From NCBI RefSeq assembly GCF_027570195.1, contig NZ_JAKMUZ010000007.1:48450-112449 (forward strand): 64,000 nucleotides of DNA, written 5' to 3'. Within the stretch, counting starts at the first letter, position 1; each line of letters begins with the position of its first letter. Below are positions 17,640 through 24,101 of the stretch, in pieces. Under the pieces are notes generated by a model. It was not told the DNA's origin and did no database searches. It was given only the letters and a program-made list of their open reading frames with translations. Both the position numbers and the translations under genes were made by a program. This DNA comes from Corynebacterium yonathiae (GTDB lineage Bacteria > Actinomycetota > Actinomycetes > Mycobacteriales > Mycobacteriaceae).

Positions 17640-19223
17640 ATGCTTTCTTTTTCTTCTAAGCTTGCGGCCACGCTCGGTGCTGCTGCGGTCACCATTGGTG
17701 TTACTGCACCGATTGCTACGGCCGCAACTGCATCCGCACCGCTGGAAACCAAGCCCGCTATTTCCTGGGAGGACTGCCCCGAGCAGGTAGATATCGACTC
17801 GGCCGAATGCGGACGCATCGAAGTCCCTACCTATTATGACAACCCGAAGGCCGGCACCATTAGCGTCGGCTTCGTGCGGGTGCCCGCCGCCAACCCTGGC
17901 GCCCGCCGTGGTGCGTTGTTTACCAACCCTGGTGGCCCAAGTGGCGATGCTTATGGATGGGCCGGCAATAGCGCTGTTCCGTGGCCACAGGCCGTGCGGG
18001 ATGAGTGGGACACCATCGGTGTACAGCCACGCGGTCTTCCAGGCTCCACCCCAGTCAAGTGCGATGCCACGGCCACCAGCGACCCGCTCCAGGGAAGCCT
18101 CCAGGTGGGAAAGCTCACCCGCGATGCCTGCGAAAAGCACACCCCGGGCTACACCAACTCACTGACCACCGCGAATACCCTGCAGGATTGGGAGATGGTG
18201 CGCCGCGCCTTGGGCGAGGACAAGATTGATATCGCCGGTACTTCTTATGGCACCTACCTCGGTTCCGCTTACGCCACCAAATATCCAGAGCACACCGGCA
18301 AAGTCTTGTTGGATTCCGGAATGAGCCCCAAGCTGGCGTGGAATGGCATCTTTGCTTCGCAACAACGCGGCTATGAAAAGGGACTGCACGATCTCTTTGG
18401 GTTCATCGCCAAAAATGATGCCAAGTACCACCTCGGCACCACCCCGCTGCAGGTCTATGAAAAATGGTCTCAAAAGGTAGCTCGTGAGGCAGGTGTACGC
18501 CCTACCGTCTTGCCACCGAACGCCAAGATTGGTGACCTACCTCCAGGACTCGAATTTGCCGGCCAGCCCGGTGCGGACATCATGTCCGCCACCGGCCCAC
18601 TTCGCGTGCAGGCGGAGTTCCTCAGCCAGAAGATTCAAAACCCCAATGCTGTGCAGGTTTCCTCCCCGTTGTTGGGCATGACGCGCCTCCTCGTTCCGGT
18701 TCCTTCGCAGTGGGATGCCTTTGCTAAGCACTTGAATGGCAGCGAGCCTATGGATGCCGCGCAGTCCGCCCCAGAGGCAACGCGCAAAGAGCAAGAGTCC
18801 CTAGCCCAGGCAATGAATATGCAAAACCTCATTGTCTGCAATGAAAACACTGTGCCTGGAAATCCGCTGCTGTACCCGAGCTACCTGTGGGCCAATTTCG
18901 TCAGCGTTGATCCCTTCACCCTCATCAACTCTCTCTACGGCTCCGGCGCGGGCTGCGGTGGACGTGCGCCGGTCACCGGCCAGGCGCCTCTCGACGGCTC
19001 CAAGCTCGCCACCAAGCCCCTCCAGATTCAAGCAACGGGCGACCCACAAACGCCGTACCAATACCACACGAGCCTCTCCAAGCCGATGCAGTCGCGTGTG
19101 GTCACCGTCCACGGCCCTGGCCATGGGCACTTTGCCTCCGAGAATAAGGTTGTCGATGACATTGGCGTGCACTATTTGCGCACCGGCGAAGTAACTACTG
19201 CCGACGCCCCTGGCCTGATTTAG
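17640..19223 (+). CDS. Secreted alpha/beta hydrolase, tripeptidyl-aminopeptidase (SlpD/TAP) type
   Basis: The 527-residue protein has a Sec signal peptide (about residues 1-29, cleavage after ATA) and opens with ISWEDCP, typical of actinobacterial secreted TAP-like hydrolases. The nucleophile elbow GTSYG places the catalytic serine at 202; the C-terminal TAP domain carries GDPQTP (acid) and GPGHGHF (histidine). It should cleave peptides or esters outside the cell. Family members are commonly annotated as proteases, but the true substrate is not evident. An unusual point is the sequence VQPRGLPGS in place of the more common DPRGVGxS oxyanion-loop motif. Confidence 0.85.
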   Translation: MLSFSSKLAATLGAAAVTIGVTAPIATAATASAPLETKPAISWEDCPEQVDIDSAECGRIEVPTYYDNPKAGTISVGFVRVPAANPGARRGALFTNPGGPSGDAYGWAGNSAVPWPQAVRDEWDTIGVQPRGLPGSTPVKCDATATSDPLQGSLQVGKLTRDACEKHTPGYTNSLTTANTLQDWEMVRRALGEDKIDIAGTSYGTYLGSAYATKYPEHTGKVLLDSGMSPKLAWNGIFASQQRGYEKGLHDLFGFIAKNDAKYHLGTTPLQVYEKWSQKVAREAGVRPTVLPPNAKIGDLPPGLEFAGQPGADIMSATGPLRVQAEFLSQKIQNPNAVQVSSPLLGMTRLLVPVPSQWDAFAKHLNGSEPMDAAQSAPEATRKEQESLAQAMNMQNLIVCNENTVPGNPLLYPSYLWANFVSVDPFTLINSLYGSGAGCGGRAPVTGQAPLDGSKLATKPLQIQATGDPQTPYQYHTSLSKPMQSRVVTVHGPGHGHFASENKVVDDIGVHYLRTGEVTTADAPGLI

Positions 19224-19242
19224 TCCCCCACTACCCCATGCG

Positions 19243-19276
19243 CTAAAATCACATCGTTGGGAATTTTCCCAGCGAT
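19243..19276 (+). promoter_or_regulatory. tRNA-Arg promoter -10 and abutting hairpin
   Basis: TAAAAT near 19244-19249 is a plausible -10 for the tRNA. ATCGTTGGG (19253-19261) pairs with CCCAGCGAT (19268-19276) around AATTTT, and the stem ends exactly one base before the mature tRNA 5-prime end. The hairpin may be part of the precursor leader (an RNase P context) or terminate the upstream hydrolase mRNA; no T run follows it. Confidence 0.4.
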
Positions 19277-19350
19277 GTCTCCGTAGCTCAGCGGATTAGA
19301 GCATCGGTTTCCGGTACCGAAGGTCGCAGGTTCGATCCCTGTCGGGGACA
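19277..19350 (+). tRNA. tRNA-Arg (anticodon CCG)
   Basis: The 74-base sequence folds as a cloverleaf: acceptor GTCTCCG pairs with CGGGGAC (one G-U), the D arm contains AGCTCAGC.GGATTAGAGC, the anticodon stem TCGGT/ACCGA holds the loop TTCCGGT with anticodon CCG, and the T arm has GGTTCGATCC. It reads CGG codons. CCA is not encoded. A strong terminator follows it directly. Confidence 0.97.
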
Positions 19351-19356
19351 CGGTCA

Positions 19357-19400
19357 CCGCTGGACACCAGGATTTCTTGGTGGCCAGCGGCTTATTTATT
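19357..19400 (+). terminator. Terminator of tRNA-Arg
   Basis: CCGCTGG (19357-19363) pairs with CCAGCGG (19384-19390), extended by CACCA/TGGTG with one bulge, followed by the T-rich run CTTATTTATT. This is a convincing intrinsic terminator for the tRNA transcript. Confidence 0.85.
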
Positions 19401-19443
19401 ATCTATCGGCCCGTTCAGCCTCCCCTAGCGATTCCCGCTACCC

Positions 19444-20241
19444 CTATGCCCACTCCGGGTTTGCGGTATCCACCCCTTGCTCCTTTGCCGCATATTCAAT
19501 CGCATCCGCCAACCACTGGGCAAGCCCCTCCTGCTGTGCCTCATAGTGGTCGCGGAAGCGCTCATCGGCAACATACCCGCGTGAAATCAGGAAATGCTTC
19601 GCCGGAGTAACCGGGAAGAAGGAACTGAGTGCTGCGCGGTGCTTCTCGACGAGCCCCTGCGCCACCTCCGAATCCACTGCTACGCCGTCGGCCACAGCTT
19701 GGGCTAATTCTTTTTCTACCTCAACTACACCTGCTTGGGCGTTACTCCAATTCTCCTTCGACCAGCCCGCGGTGCGCTGTTGATACATGGCCCAATCCTT
19801 ACTCGATCCGTAGGCCTCTTCAGCCTCTTGCTGATGCGCGGCGAAGTTGGCATCGCCGACAATTTGTCCTATTTCTTCAGTGGTGAGCTTTCGGTTATTC
19901 ATTGCGTCCTCCATCAAGGTGTCAATCGCTGCCAGCATTTTGGTGAGGTTGTCCCGCTGAGCAAGCAAGCTTTCCCTCTGCCTCTGCAAATGTTCTACGT
20001 CAGAGGCATCGCCATCTAGCAGCTGTTTAATATCGGTCAATTTCATACCGGTGGCGCGGTAGATCAGAATCTTTTGCACCCGTGCGCAGTCCGCCTCGGT
20101 GTAGAGCCGGTAGTTGGACCAGCTGCGCCACGTAGGAGACAGCAAACCTTGCGCCTCCCAGTGATGCAGAGTGCGCACCGTAATGCGGAAGAGCGCTGCT
20201 ACCTCGCCAACGGTATAAAGAACTTCATCGATGTCGTCCAT
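19444..20241 (-). CDS. MerR-family regulator with TipAS-type effector domain
   Basis: The 265-residue protein has an N-terminal MerR DNA-binding domain (YTVGEVAALFRITVRTLHHWE, in pieces, residues 8-75), a coiled-coil dimerisation helix (about 75-110) and a C-terminal TipAS-like domain (about 130-265; note WAMYQQRTAGWSKENW). TipA-class regulators bind drugs or peptides and activate resistance genes. It diverges from a membrane protein and ABC exporter at 20339-22917. The ATG at 20241 is preferred over a GTG at 20262. Confidence 0.88.
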   Translation of the reverse strand: MDDIDEVLYTVGEVAALFRITVRTLHHWEAQGLLSPTWRSWSNYRLYTEADCARVQKILIYRATGMKLTDIKQLLDGDASDVEHLQRQRESLLAQRDNLTKMLAAIDTLMEDAMNNRKLTTEEIGQIVGDANFAAHQQEAEEAYGSSKDWAMYQQRTAGWSKENWSNAQAGVVEVEKELAQAVADGVAVDSEVAQGLVEKHRAALSSFFPVTPAKHFLISRGYVADERFRDHYEAQQEGLAQWLADAIEYAAKEQGVDTANPEWA

Positions 20242-20298
20242 GACTTCATTGTCGCGCCTCACGCTGCGTCAGGGTCAACCCAGACAACATCTCCAGAA

Positions 20299-20331
20299 AC
20301 ACTTGCCAGAGTGTTGGGTTTATGCAACACT
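20299..20331. promoter_or_regulatory. Dyad operator for the MerR/TipA-like regulator
   Basis: AGTGTTG (20310-20316), 8 spacer bases and CAACACT (20325-20331) form a perfect 7+7 dyad; an overlapping dyad ACACT-N6-AGTGT lies at 20299-20314. The site is 98 bases before merR and only 7 bases before the ATG of the divergent gene at 20339, between a possible -35 TTGCCA and the start. MerR proteins bind such dyads in elongated promoter spacers, so this is the expected site for activation or repression of the ABC operon. Confidence 0.6.
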
Positions 20332-20338
20332 TGGGTGC

Positions 20339-20845
20339 ATGACAGCAAACGAAGCCCCTGTTTCAACAACGATCCGCGCCGAGCGGTTCCGCCGCCCCGG
20401 CCCCACCCGTGGATTAATCGCGTCAATGTATGGCTGCGTAGCCGTATCCGCGATCTTCCTGCTCATCGCCCTGGCTCTTTCCTCCTACTGGGCCCTCTTC
20501 GCTATGTCTATAGCAATCGTGCTCTCGTGCGTCCCGTGGACCATTCTGCGAATTTCCATCGACTCCAAGGACACGAAGCCTCTGACCTCTCTCGATGAAT
20601 ATGAAGCGCAGACCCTCGATCAATGGCGCCGCAGGGCCTTCAAGCTGTCTACTTCCCTACTATTTGTCGGCGGGTTTGCCACGCTCCTCACGGGAAATTG
20701 GTTCCTCGGAGGAGGAATTACTGGAACTATTGCAACCAAATACCTCCTAGGAGCTGGCTACTTCCTGCTCTTTAGCTACTTCATCTCTGCCACCCTGCCC
20801 GCTGTCGGCTACGCACTGACCTTCAACCAGAACTCGGAGAATTAA
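20339..20845 (+). CDS. Four-helix membrane protein, first gene of ABC exporter operon
   Basis: The 168-residue protein has about four membrane segments (residues 25-47, 50-66, 100-120 and 130-160). I do not recognise a named family. The ATG at 20339 lies right behind the MerR-type operator with no strong ribosome-binding site, so the mRNA may have a very short leader. It ends 2 bases before the ABC ATPase gene and is surely part of the same operon; it may be an accessory subunit or a quality-control partner of the exporter. Confidence 0.75.
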   Translation: MTANEAPVSTTIRAERFRRPGPTRGLIASMYGCVAVSAIFLLIALALSSYWALFAMSIAIVLSCVPWTILRISIDSKDTKPLTSLDEYEAQTLDQWRRRAFKLSTSLLFVGGFATLLTGNWFLGGGITGTIATKYLLGAGYFLLFSYFISATLPAVGYALTFNQNSEN

Positions 20846-20847
20846 AC

Positions 20848-21747
20848 ATGCCCACCTTGACCATTGACCACCTCAATAAGTCCTTCGGGGAGACGCAAGC
20901 CCTGCGGGATATGACCTTTAGCGTTGGCAAGGGCGAAATCTACGGGTTCGTCGGCTCCAACGGCGCCGGAAAGTCCACCACCATGCGCATTGCGCTTGGT
21001 GTGCTGGCGAAAGACTCCGGCGAAGTCTATTTCGATAATGCCCCAATTAATGACGATAATCGCCGCCGCATCGGTTATATGCCAGAAGAGCGCGGACTCT
21101 ATGGCAAGGAACCGCTGCTTAGCCAGCTGGTCTTCCTTGGCACGCTGCACGGTATGGATATAGCCGCCGCCAAGCGGGCCGGCGCGGAGCTCCTTGAACA
21201 GCTGGGCCTGGGCGAGCGCATGGACGATAAGCTCGATGACCTCTCTTTGGGCAATCAGCAGCGAGTACAGCTCGCAGCCTCCCTTATCCACGACCCAGAC
21301 ATGCTGATTCTGGACGAGCCTTTTTCCGGGCTGGACCCAGTAGCAGTCAACGTCATGTCAGACATGCTGCGCGAGCGCGCCAACCGTGGCGTGCCCGTCA
21401 TTTTCTCCTCGCACCAGTTGGACTTGGTGCAGCGCTTGTGTGACCGCGTGGGCATTGTGACGAAGGGGCACATGGTGGCCGAAGGGGGCGTCGATAAGCT
21501 GCGCAGCCAAGGCCCTCCTCGCTTCGAGGTCGCTACCCCAGCACGCGGCTGGTATCCGGAAGGAACCGAGTTGGTGGCAGAGACTGCCGACGCCGTGGTA
21601 CTCCAAGCAGATCCCAGCGTCGATGACCAGACAATCCTACAAGCCGCATTGGCTGCAGGCCCGGTCCATTCCTTCGGCCGCAAGATCCCAGACCTGACCG
21701 AGCTATTCCAGGACGTTGTCACCAGCAACCAGAATGAGGAGGCCTAA
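20848..21747 (+). CDS. ABC exporter ATP-binding protein (NatA/DrrA-like)
   Basis: The 299-residue ATPase has Walker A GSNGAGKST (near residue 38), a signature LSLGNQQR (variant of LSGGQ, near residue 132), Walker B MLILDEPFSGLDP and a switch histidine in SSHQLD. The C-terminal domain after residue 225 is typical of the DUF4162 type. With the ABC-2 permease downstream (3-base gap) it forms an exporter. Control by the TipA-like regulator suggests drug, peptide or lipid export; the direction is inferred from family. Confidence 0.9.
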   Translation: MPTLTIDHLNKSFGETQALRDMTFSVGKGEIYGFVGSNGAGKSTTMRIALGVLAKDSGEVYFDNAPINDDNRRRIGYMPEERGLYGKEPLLSQLVFLGTLHGMDIAAAKRAGAELLEQLGLGERMDDKLDDLSLGNQQRVQLAASLIHDPDMLILDEPFSGLDPVAVNVMSDMLRERANRGVPVIFSSHQLDLVQRLCDRVGIVTKGHMVAEGGVDKLRSQGPPRFEVATPARGWYPEGTELVAETADAVVLQADPSVDDQTILQAALAAGPVHSFGRKIPDLTELFQDVVTSNQNEEA

Positions 21748-21750
21748 GCC

Positions 21751-22917
21751 ATGCAGTATTCCGCAATGAAGACCATCGGAGTTGTAGCCAAGCGTGAAAT
21801 GGCAGTCGCGCTGAAGTCGAAGATGGTAGTGGGCACTATGCTGCTCCTCATCCTTGGCGCCATTATCGCCCCAATTGCTATCAGCTTCTTCAGCGGCGAT
21901 GATGAACCTGATTCCGTAGCCGTCGTGGGGCTGGAAGCGACTGCCTTTGCTGATTCCGGCATCGATGCCACCGCGGCGAAAGACCGCGCGGAAGCCCAGC
22001 AATTGGTAGAAGATGACGAGGCCGATGCCGCGCTCGTTCCGGCAGAGAGCGAAGGCTGGGATCTTTTGAGCAAGGGTGATACGCCTGCCACGGTAACGAC
22101 CACCGTCAACCAAATCGTTTCTTCTCAAGCACAAGCAACGGCGCTGGATAAGCTCAATATTGACCCGCAAGAGCTAGAGAAGGCTACCCCTTCGACCGCC
22201 GTAAATCAGGTGAACCTAGAAGAAGAGGATGGCACTGAACAGAAGATGGCCGGCGTTGCCACCGTCTTGATCGGAGCCATGGTGGTGGTCTTTTCCATCA
22301 TGACTTTCGCTGGCCTGATTGGCGGCCGCGTCACGGAAGAAAAATCCTCCCGCGTGGTGGAAATCATCTTGTCTTCCGTGCGCCCAGTGGACTTCCTGGC
22401 CGGCAAGATTTTGGGCAATACCATCATCGGTTTCTTGGCCACCCTTCTCATTCTAGGCGGTGGCGCAATCTCGCTTGCAGCGTCAGGCCTGGCTAGTGAC
22501 CTCGAGCTAGATTATGGCTTGGTAGCCGTCCTCCTTGTGGGCGAGATTCTAGGCCTGCTTTTCTTTGGCAGCCTCTACGCTGCAGCCGGCTCGATGGTGC
22601 AGCGCACCGAGGATCTCCAGTCCACGCAGGCACCGATTCTGTTTCTTGTCTTTGCCACCATGTATGTACCAATGTTCGGCTGGATGCACCTGGATGCCAC
22701 ATGGATGCAGGTTATGACTTGGTTGCCGCCGGTTTCCATGCTGGTCGCTCCGATGCAGGTGGCCGGGGGCAACCTCAGCTGGTTGGGCTTGCTGGCTAGC
22801 TACGTGCTCATGGCTGTAGTGACTGCACTGATTATCGTGCTAGTCGGTCGCATCTACCGCCGCGCGATTTTGAATAATGGACGCAAGATGACCTGGCGCC
22901 AAGCCCTGGGCAAATAA
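21751..22917 (+). CDS. ABC-2 type exporter permease (NatB-like)
   Basis: The 388-residue protein has one N-terminal membrane segment (about 24-45), a long outer loop rich in acidic residues (about 50-160) and five further segments in the C-terminal half, the ABC2_membrane_3/NatB layout. The loop contains LLSKGDTPATVTTTVN, as in other NatB proteins. RVTEEKSSRVVEIILSSVRP (around residue 195, in pieces) is the conserved cytoplasmic motif. It is the last gene of the operon and is followed by a very strong terminator. Confidence 0.9.
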   Translation: MQYSAMKTIGVVAKREMAVALKSKMVVGTMLLLILGAIIAPIAISFFSGDDEPDSVAVVGLEATAFADSGIDATAAKDRAEAQQLVEDDEADAALVPAESEGWDLLSKGDTPATVTTTVNQIVSSQAQATALDKLNIDPQELEKATPSTAVNQVNLEEEDGTEQKMAGVATVLIGAMVVVFSIMTFAGLIGGRVTEEKSSRVVEIILSSVRPVDFLAGKILGNTIIGFLATLLILGGGAISLAASGLASDLELDYGLVAVLLVGEILGLLFFGSLYAAAGSMVQRTEDLQSTQAPILFLVFATMYVPMFGWMHLDATWMQVMTWLPPVSMLVAPMQVAGGNLSWLGLLASYVLMAVVTALIIVLVGRIYRRAILNNGRKMTWRQALGK

Positions 22918-22921
22918 AAAC

Positions 22922-22956
22922 AATCCGGCTCCCCGCCGTGTGCGGGGAGCCGGATT
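22922..22956. terminator. Bidirectional terminator with perfect 15-bp stem
   Basis: AATCCGGCTCCCCGC (22922-22936) pairs perfectly with GCGGGGAGCCGGATT (22942-22956) around the loop CGTGT. A run A-rich on the left side (AAATAAAAAC) gives a T run for minus-strand transcripts, and TTCTTC follows on the right. It ends both the ABC operon and the small minus-strand gene at 22973. Confidence 0.9.
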
Positions 22957-22972
22957 CTTCTATGTGCCGAAG

Positions 22973-23176
22973 CTACTGAGTAATGAACTCGTTGGTGATC
23001 GGCTGGGTGATGTCCAAGGTGCCGTGCTCGATGTAGTACATACCGAAGAACATGGCAGCCACCATCACCAGGGCCAGCAGCATGGAAGGAATCCACTGAA
23101 GGAATACGGGAACCCAGCCATTGCCCTTATCGCGGGCTGCTGCTTCGCGCTGTTCCTGAGCCTCACGCTCGTTCAT
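22973..23176 (-). CDS. Small single-pass membrane protein
   Basis: This 67-residue protein has a charged N-terminus (EREAQEQREAAARDKG), one hydrophobic segment at about residues 22-48 and a short outer tail. It is preceded by AAAGG 8 bases before the ATG. Function is unknown. It is followed by a bidirectional terminator, which supports that it is expressed. The dyad CTTAACAGTTAAG lies upstream at 23220-23232. Confidence 0.7.
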   Translation of the reverse strand: MNEREAQEQREAAARDKGNGWVPVFLQWIPSMLLALVMVAAMFFGMYYIEHGTLDITQPITNEFITQ

Positions 23177-23219
23177 AATGATAAAACCTTTCGATCCACC
23201 GAGGATTAACTACGGATAT

Positions 23220-23232
23220 CTTAACAGTTAAG
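23220..23232. promoter_or_regulatory. Perfect dyad upstream of the small membrane-protein gene
   Basis: CTTAAC-A-GTTAAG is a perfect 6+6 inverted repeat 44 bases before the ATG of the 67-residue protein gene. The MarR gene at 23590-24096 is the nearest candidate regulator, since MarR proteins favour short dyads like this. Binding is inferred. Confidence 0.4.
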
Positions 23233-23284
23233 TCCGCCGAAGGCCGCATTCCTCGCACTTTTGATTGACGCCGAAACTTCGCCC

Positions 23285-23584
23285 TTAAATTCCAGGGTCT
23301 TCGTTATTGAGCAGCGCTTCTACGAAAGACTCGCGGTCCGCGAGCATGCGCTCAATGTCCTCTTCCGCGCCAACAATCCATAGCTCGGTGTCTTGGTCAT
23401 AGGTCAGCGCAGAGTCTGGGTAGGCCTCTAATGCCTCTTCCATGGCGGTGACTTGTTCCTCGCTAGCCGTATCCTCCAAGTGCGCCTCGGGGTCACCGAT
23501 GCGCGGGCTAAGCTCCTCCAGCGCAGTGATGCCATAGGTTTGATATTGCTTCTTTGGGTGCTCAAAGAGCTCTTGGCCCATCAT
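23285..23584 (-). CDS. Small acidic protein of unknown function
   Basis: The 99-residue product is rich in Glu and Asp (for example LEDTASEEQVTAMEEALEAY in pieces) with no membrane segment and no motif I recognise. The ATG at 23584 is chosen because AAAGGA lies 9 bases upstream, inside the end of marR; a TTG at 23593 would overlap marR by 4 bases. Its tight link to marR suggests cotranscription. It could be a small effector or stress protein; nothing more is supported. Confidence 0.65.
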   Translation of the reverse strand: MMGQELFEHPKKQYQTYGITALEELSPRIGDPEAHLEDTASEEQVTAMEEALEAYPDSALTYDQDTELWIVGAEEDIERMLADRESFVEALLNNEDPGI

Positions 23585-23589
23585 GGAGC

Positions 23590-24096
23590 TCAATCCTTTC
23601 CGTGTAGTAGTGAATCCGGCACGTACCCTTCGTAGCCTGGCAGGTTAGTTACCTGCACAACTCCGGTGAAAAAGCGCTTAAGGGCCGGGATATCCTCGGG
23701 CTCAAGGTGATCAAAGACCATGCGTCGCACCGATTCCACGTGTTCGGGGGCGGCGCGCCGTAGGTGTTCTAGGCCGGCGTGGGTTACGCACACATTGATT
23801 CCGCGGGCGTCTTCCTCGTCGGGTTCTTTAAACAATAGCCCGCGCTTTTCCATGCGGGTTACCTGGTGCGAGGCCCTAGAGCGGTCCCACTCCAGCTGCG
23901 TACACAACTCACGCAGGCGCAGGCGCTCCTCGGGTGCCTCTGAAAGAGCGACTAGCACGGCGAACTCGGAGGCAGAAACTTCTCCGCCGGCTTTCAGCGT
24001 TTCATCCATTCCCCTATCAATTTTGCGCACAGCGGCAAGCAACAGACGCCATAGCTCCTGCTCTTCATCGTCTAACCAGCGAGTTTGATAAGGCAT
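23590..24096 (-). CDS. MarR-family transcriptional regulator
   Basis: The 168-residue protein has the MarR winged helix: FAVLVALSEAP, LRLRELCTQLEWDRSRASHQVTRMEKRGLL (in pieces, residues 60-90) and the wing DEEDARGINVCVT. The N-terminus (WLDDEEQELWRLLLA) is the usual dimer helix. It lies 5 bases past the end of the SbcC-like gene and directly upstream of the 99-residue gene, so it may be read both from the repair operon and from its own promoter. Confidence 0.9.
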   Translation of the reverse strand: MPYQTRWLDDEEQELWRLLLAAVRKIDRGMDETLKAGGEVSASEFAVLVALSEAPEERLRLRELCTQLEWDRSRASHQVTRMEKRGLLFKEPDEEDARGINVCVTHAGLEHLRRAAPEHVESVRRMVFDHLEPEDIPALKRFFTGVVQVTNLPGYEGYVPDSLLHGKD

Positions 24097-24101
24097 GGAA
24101 A

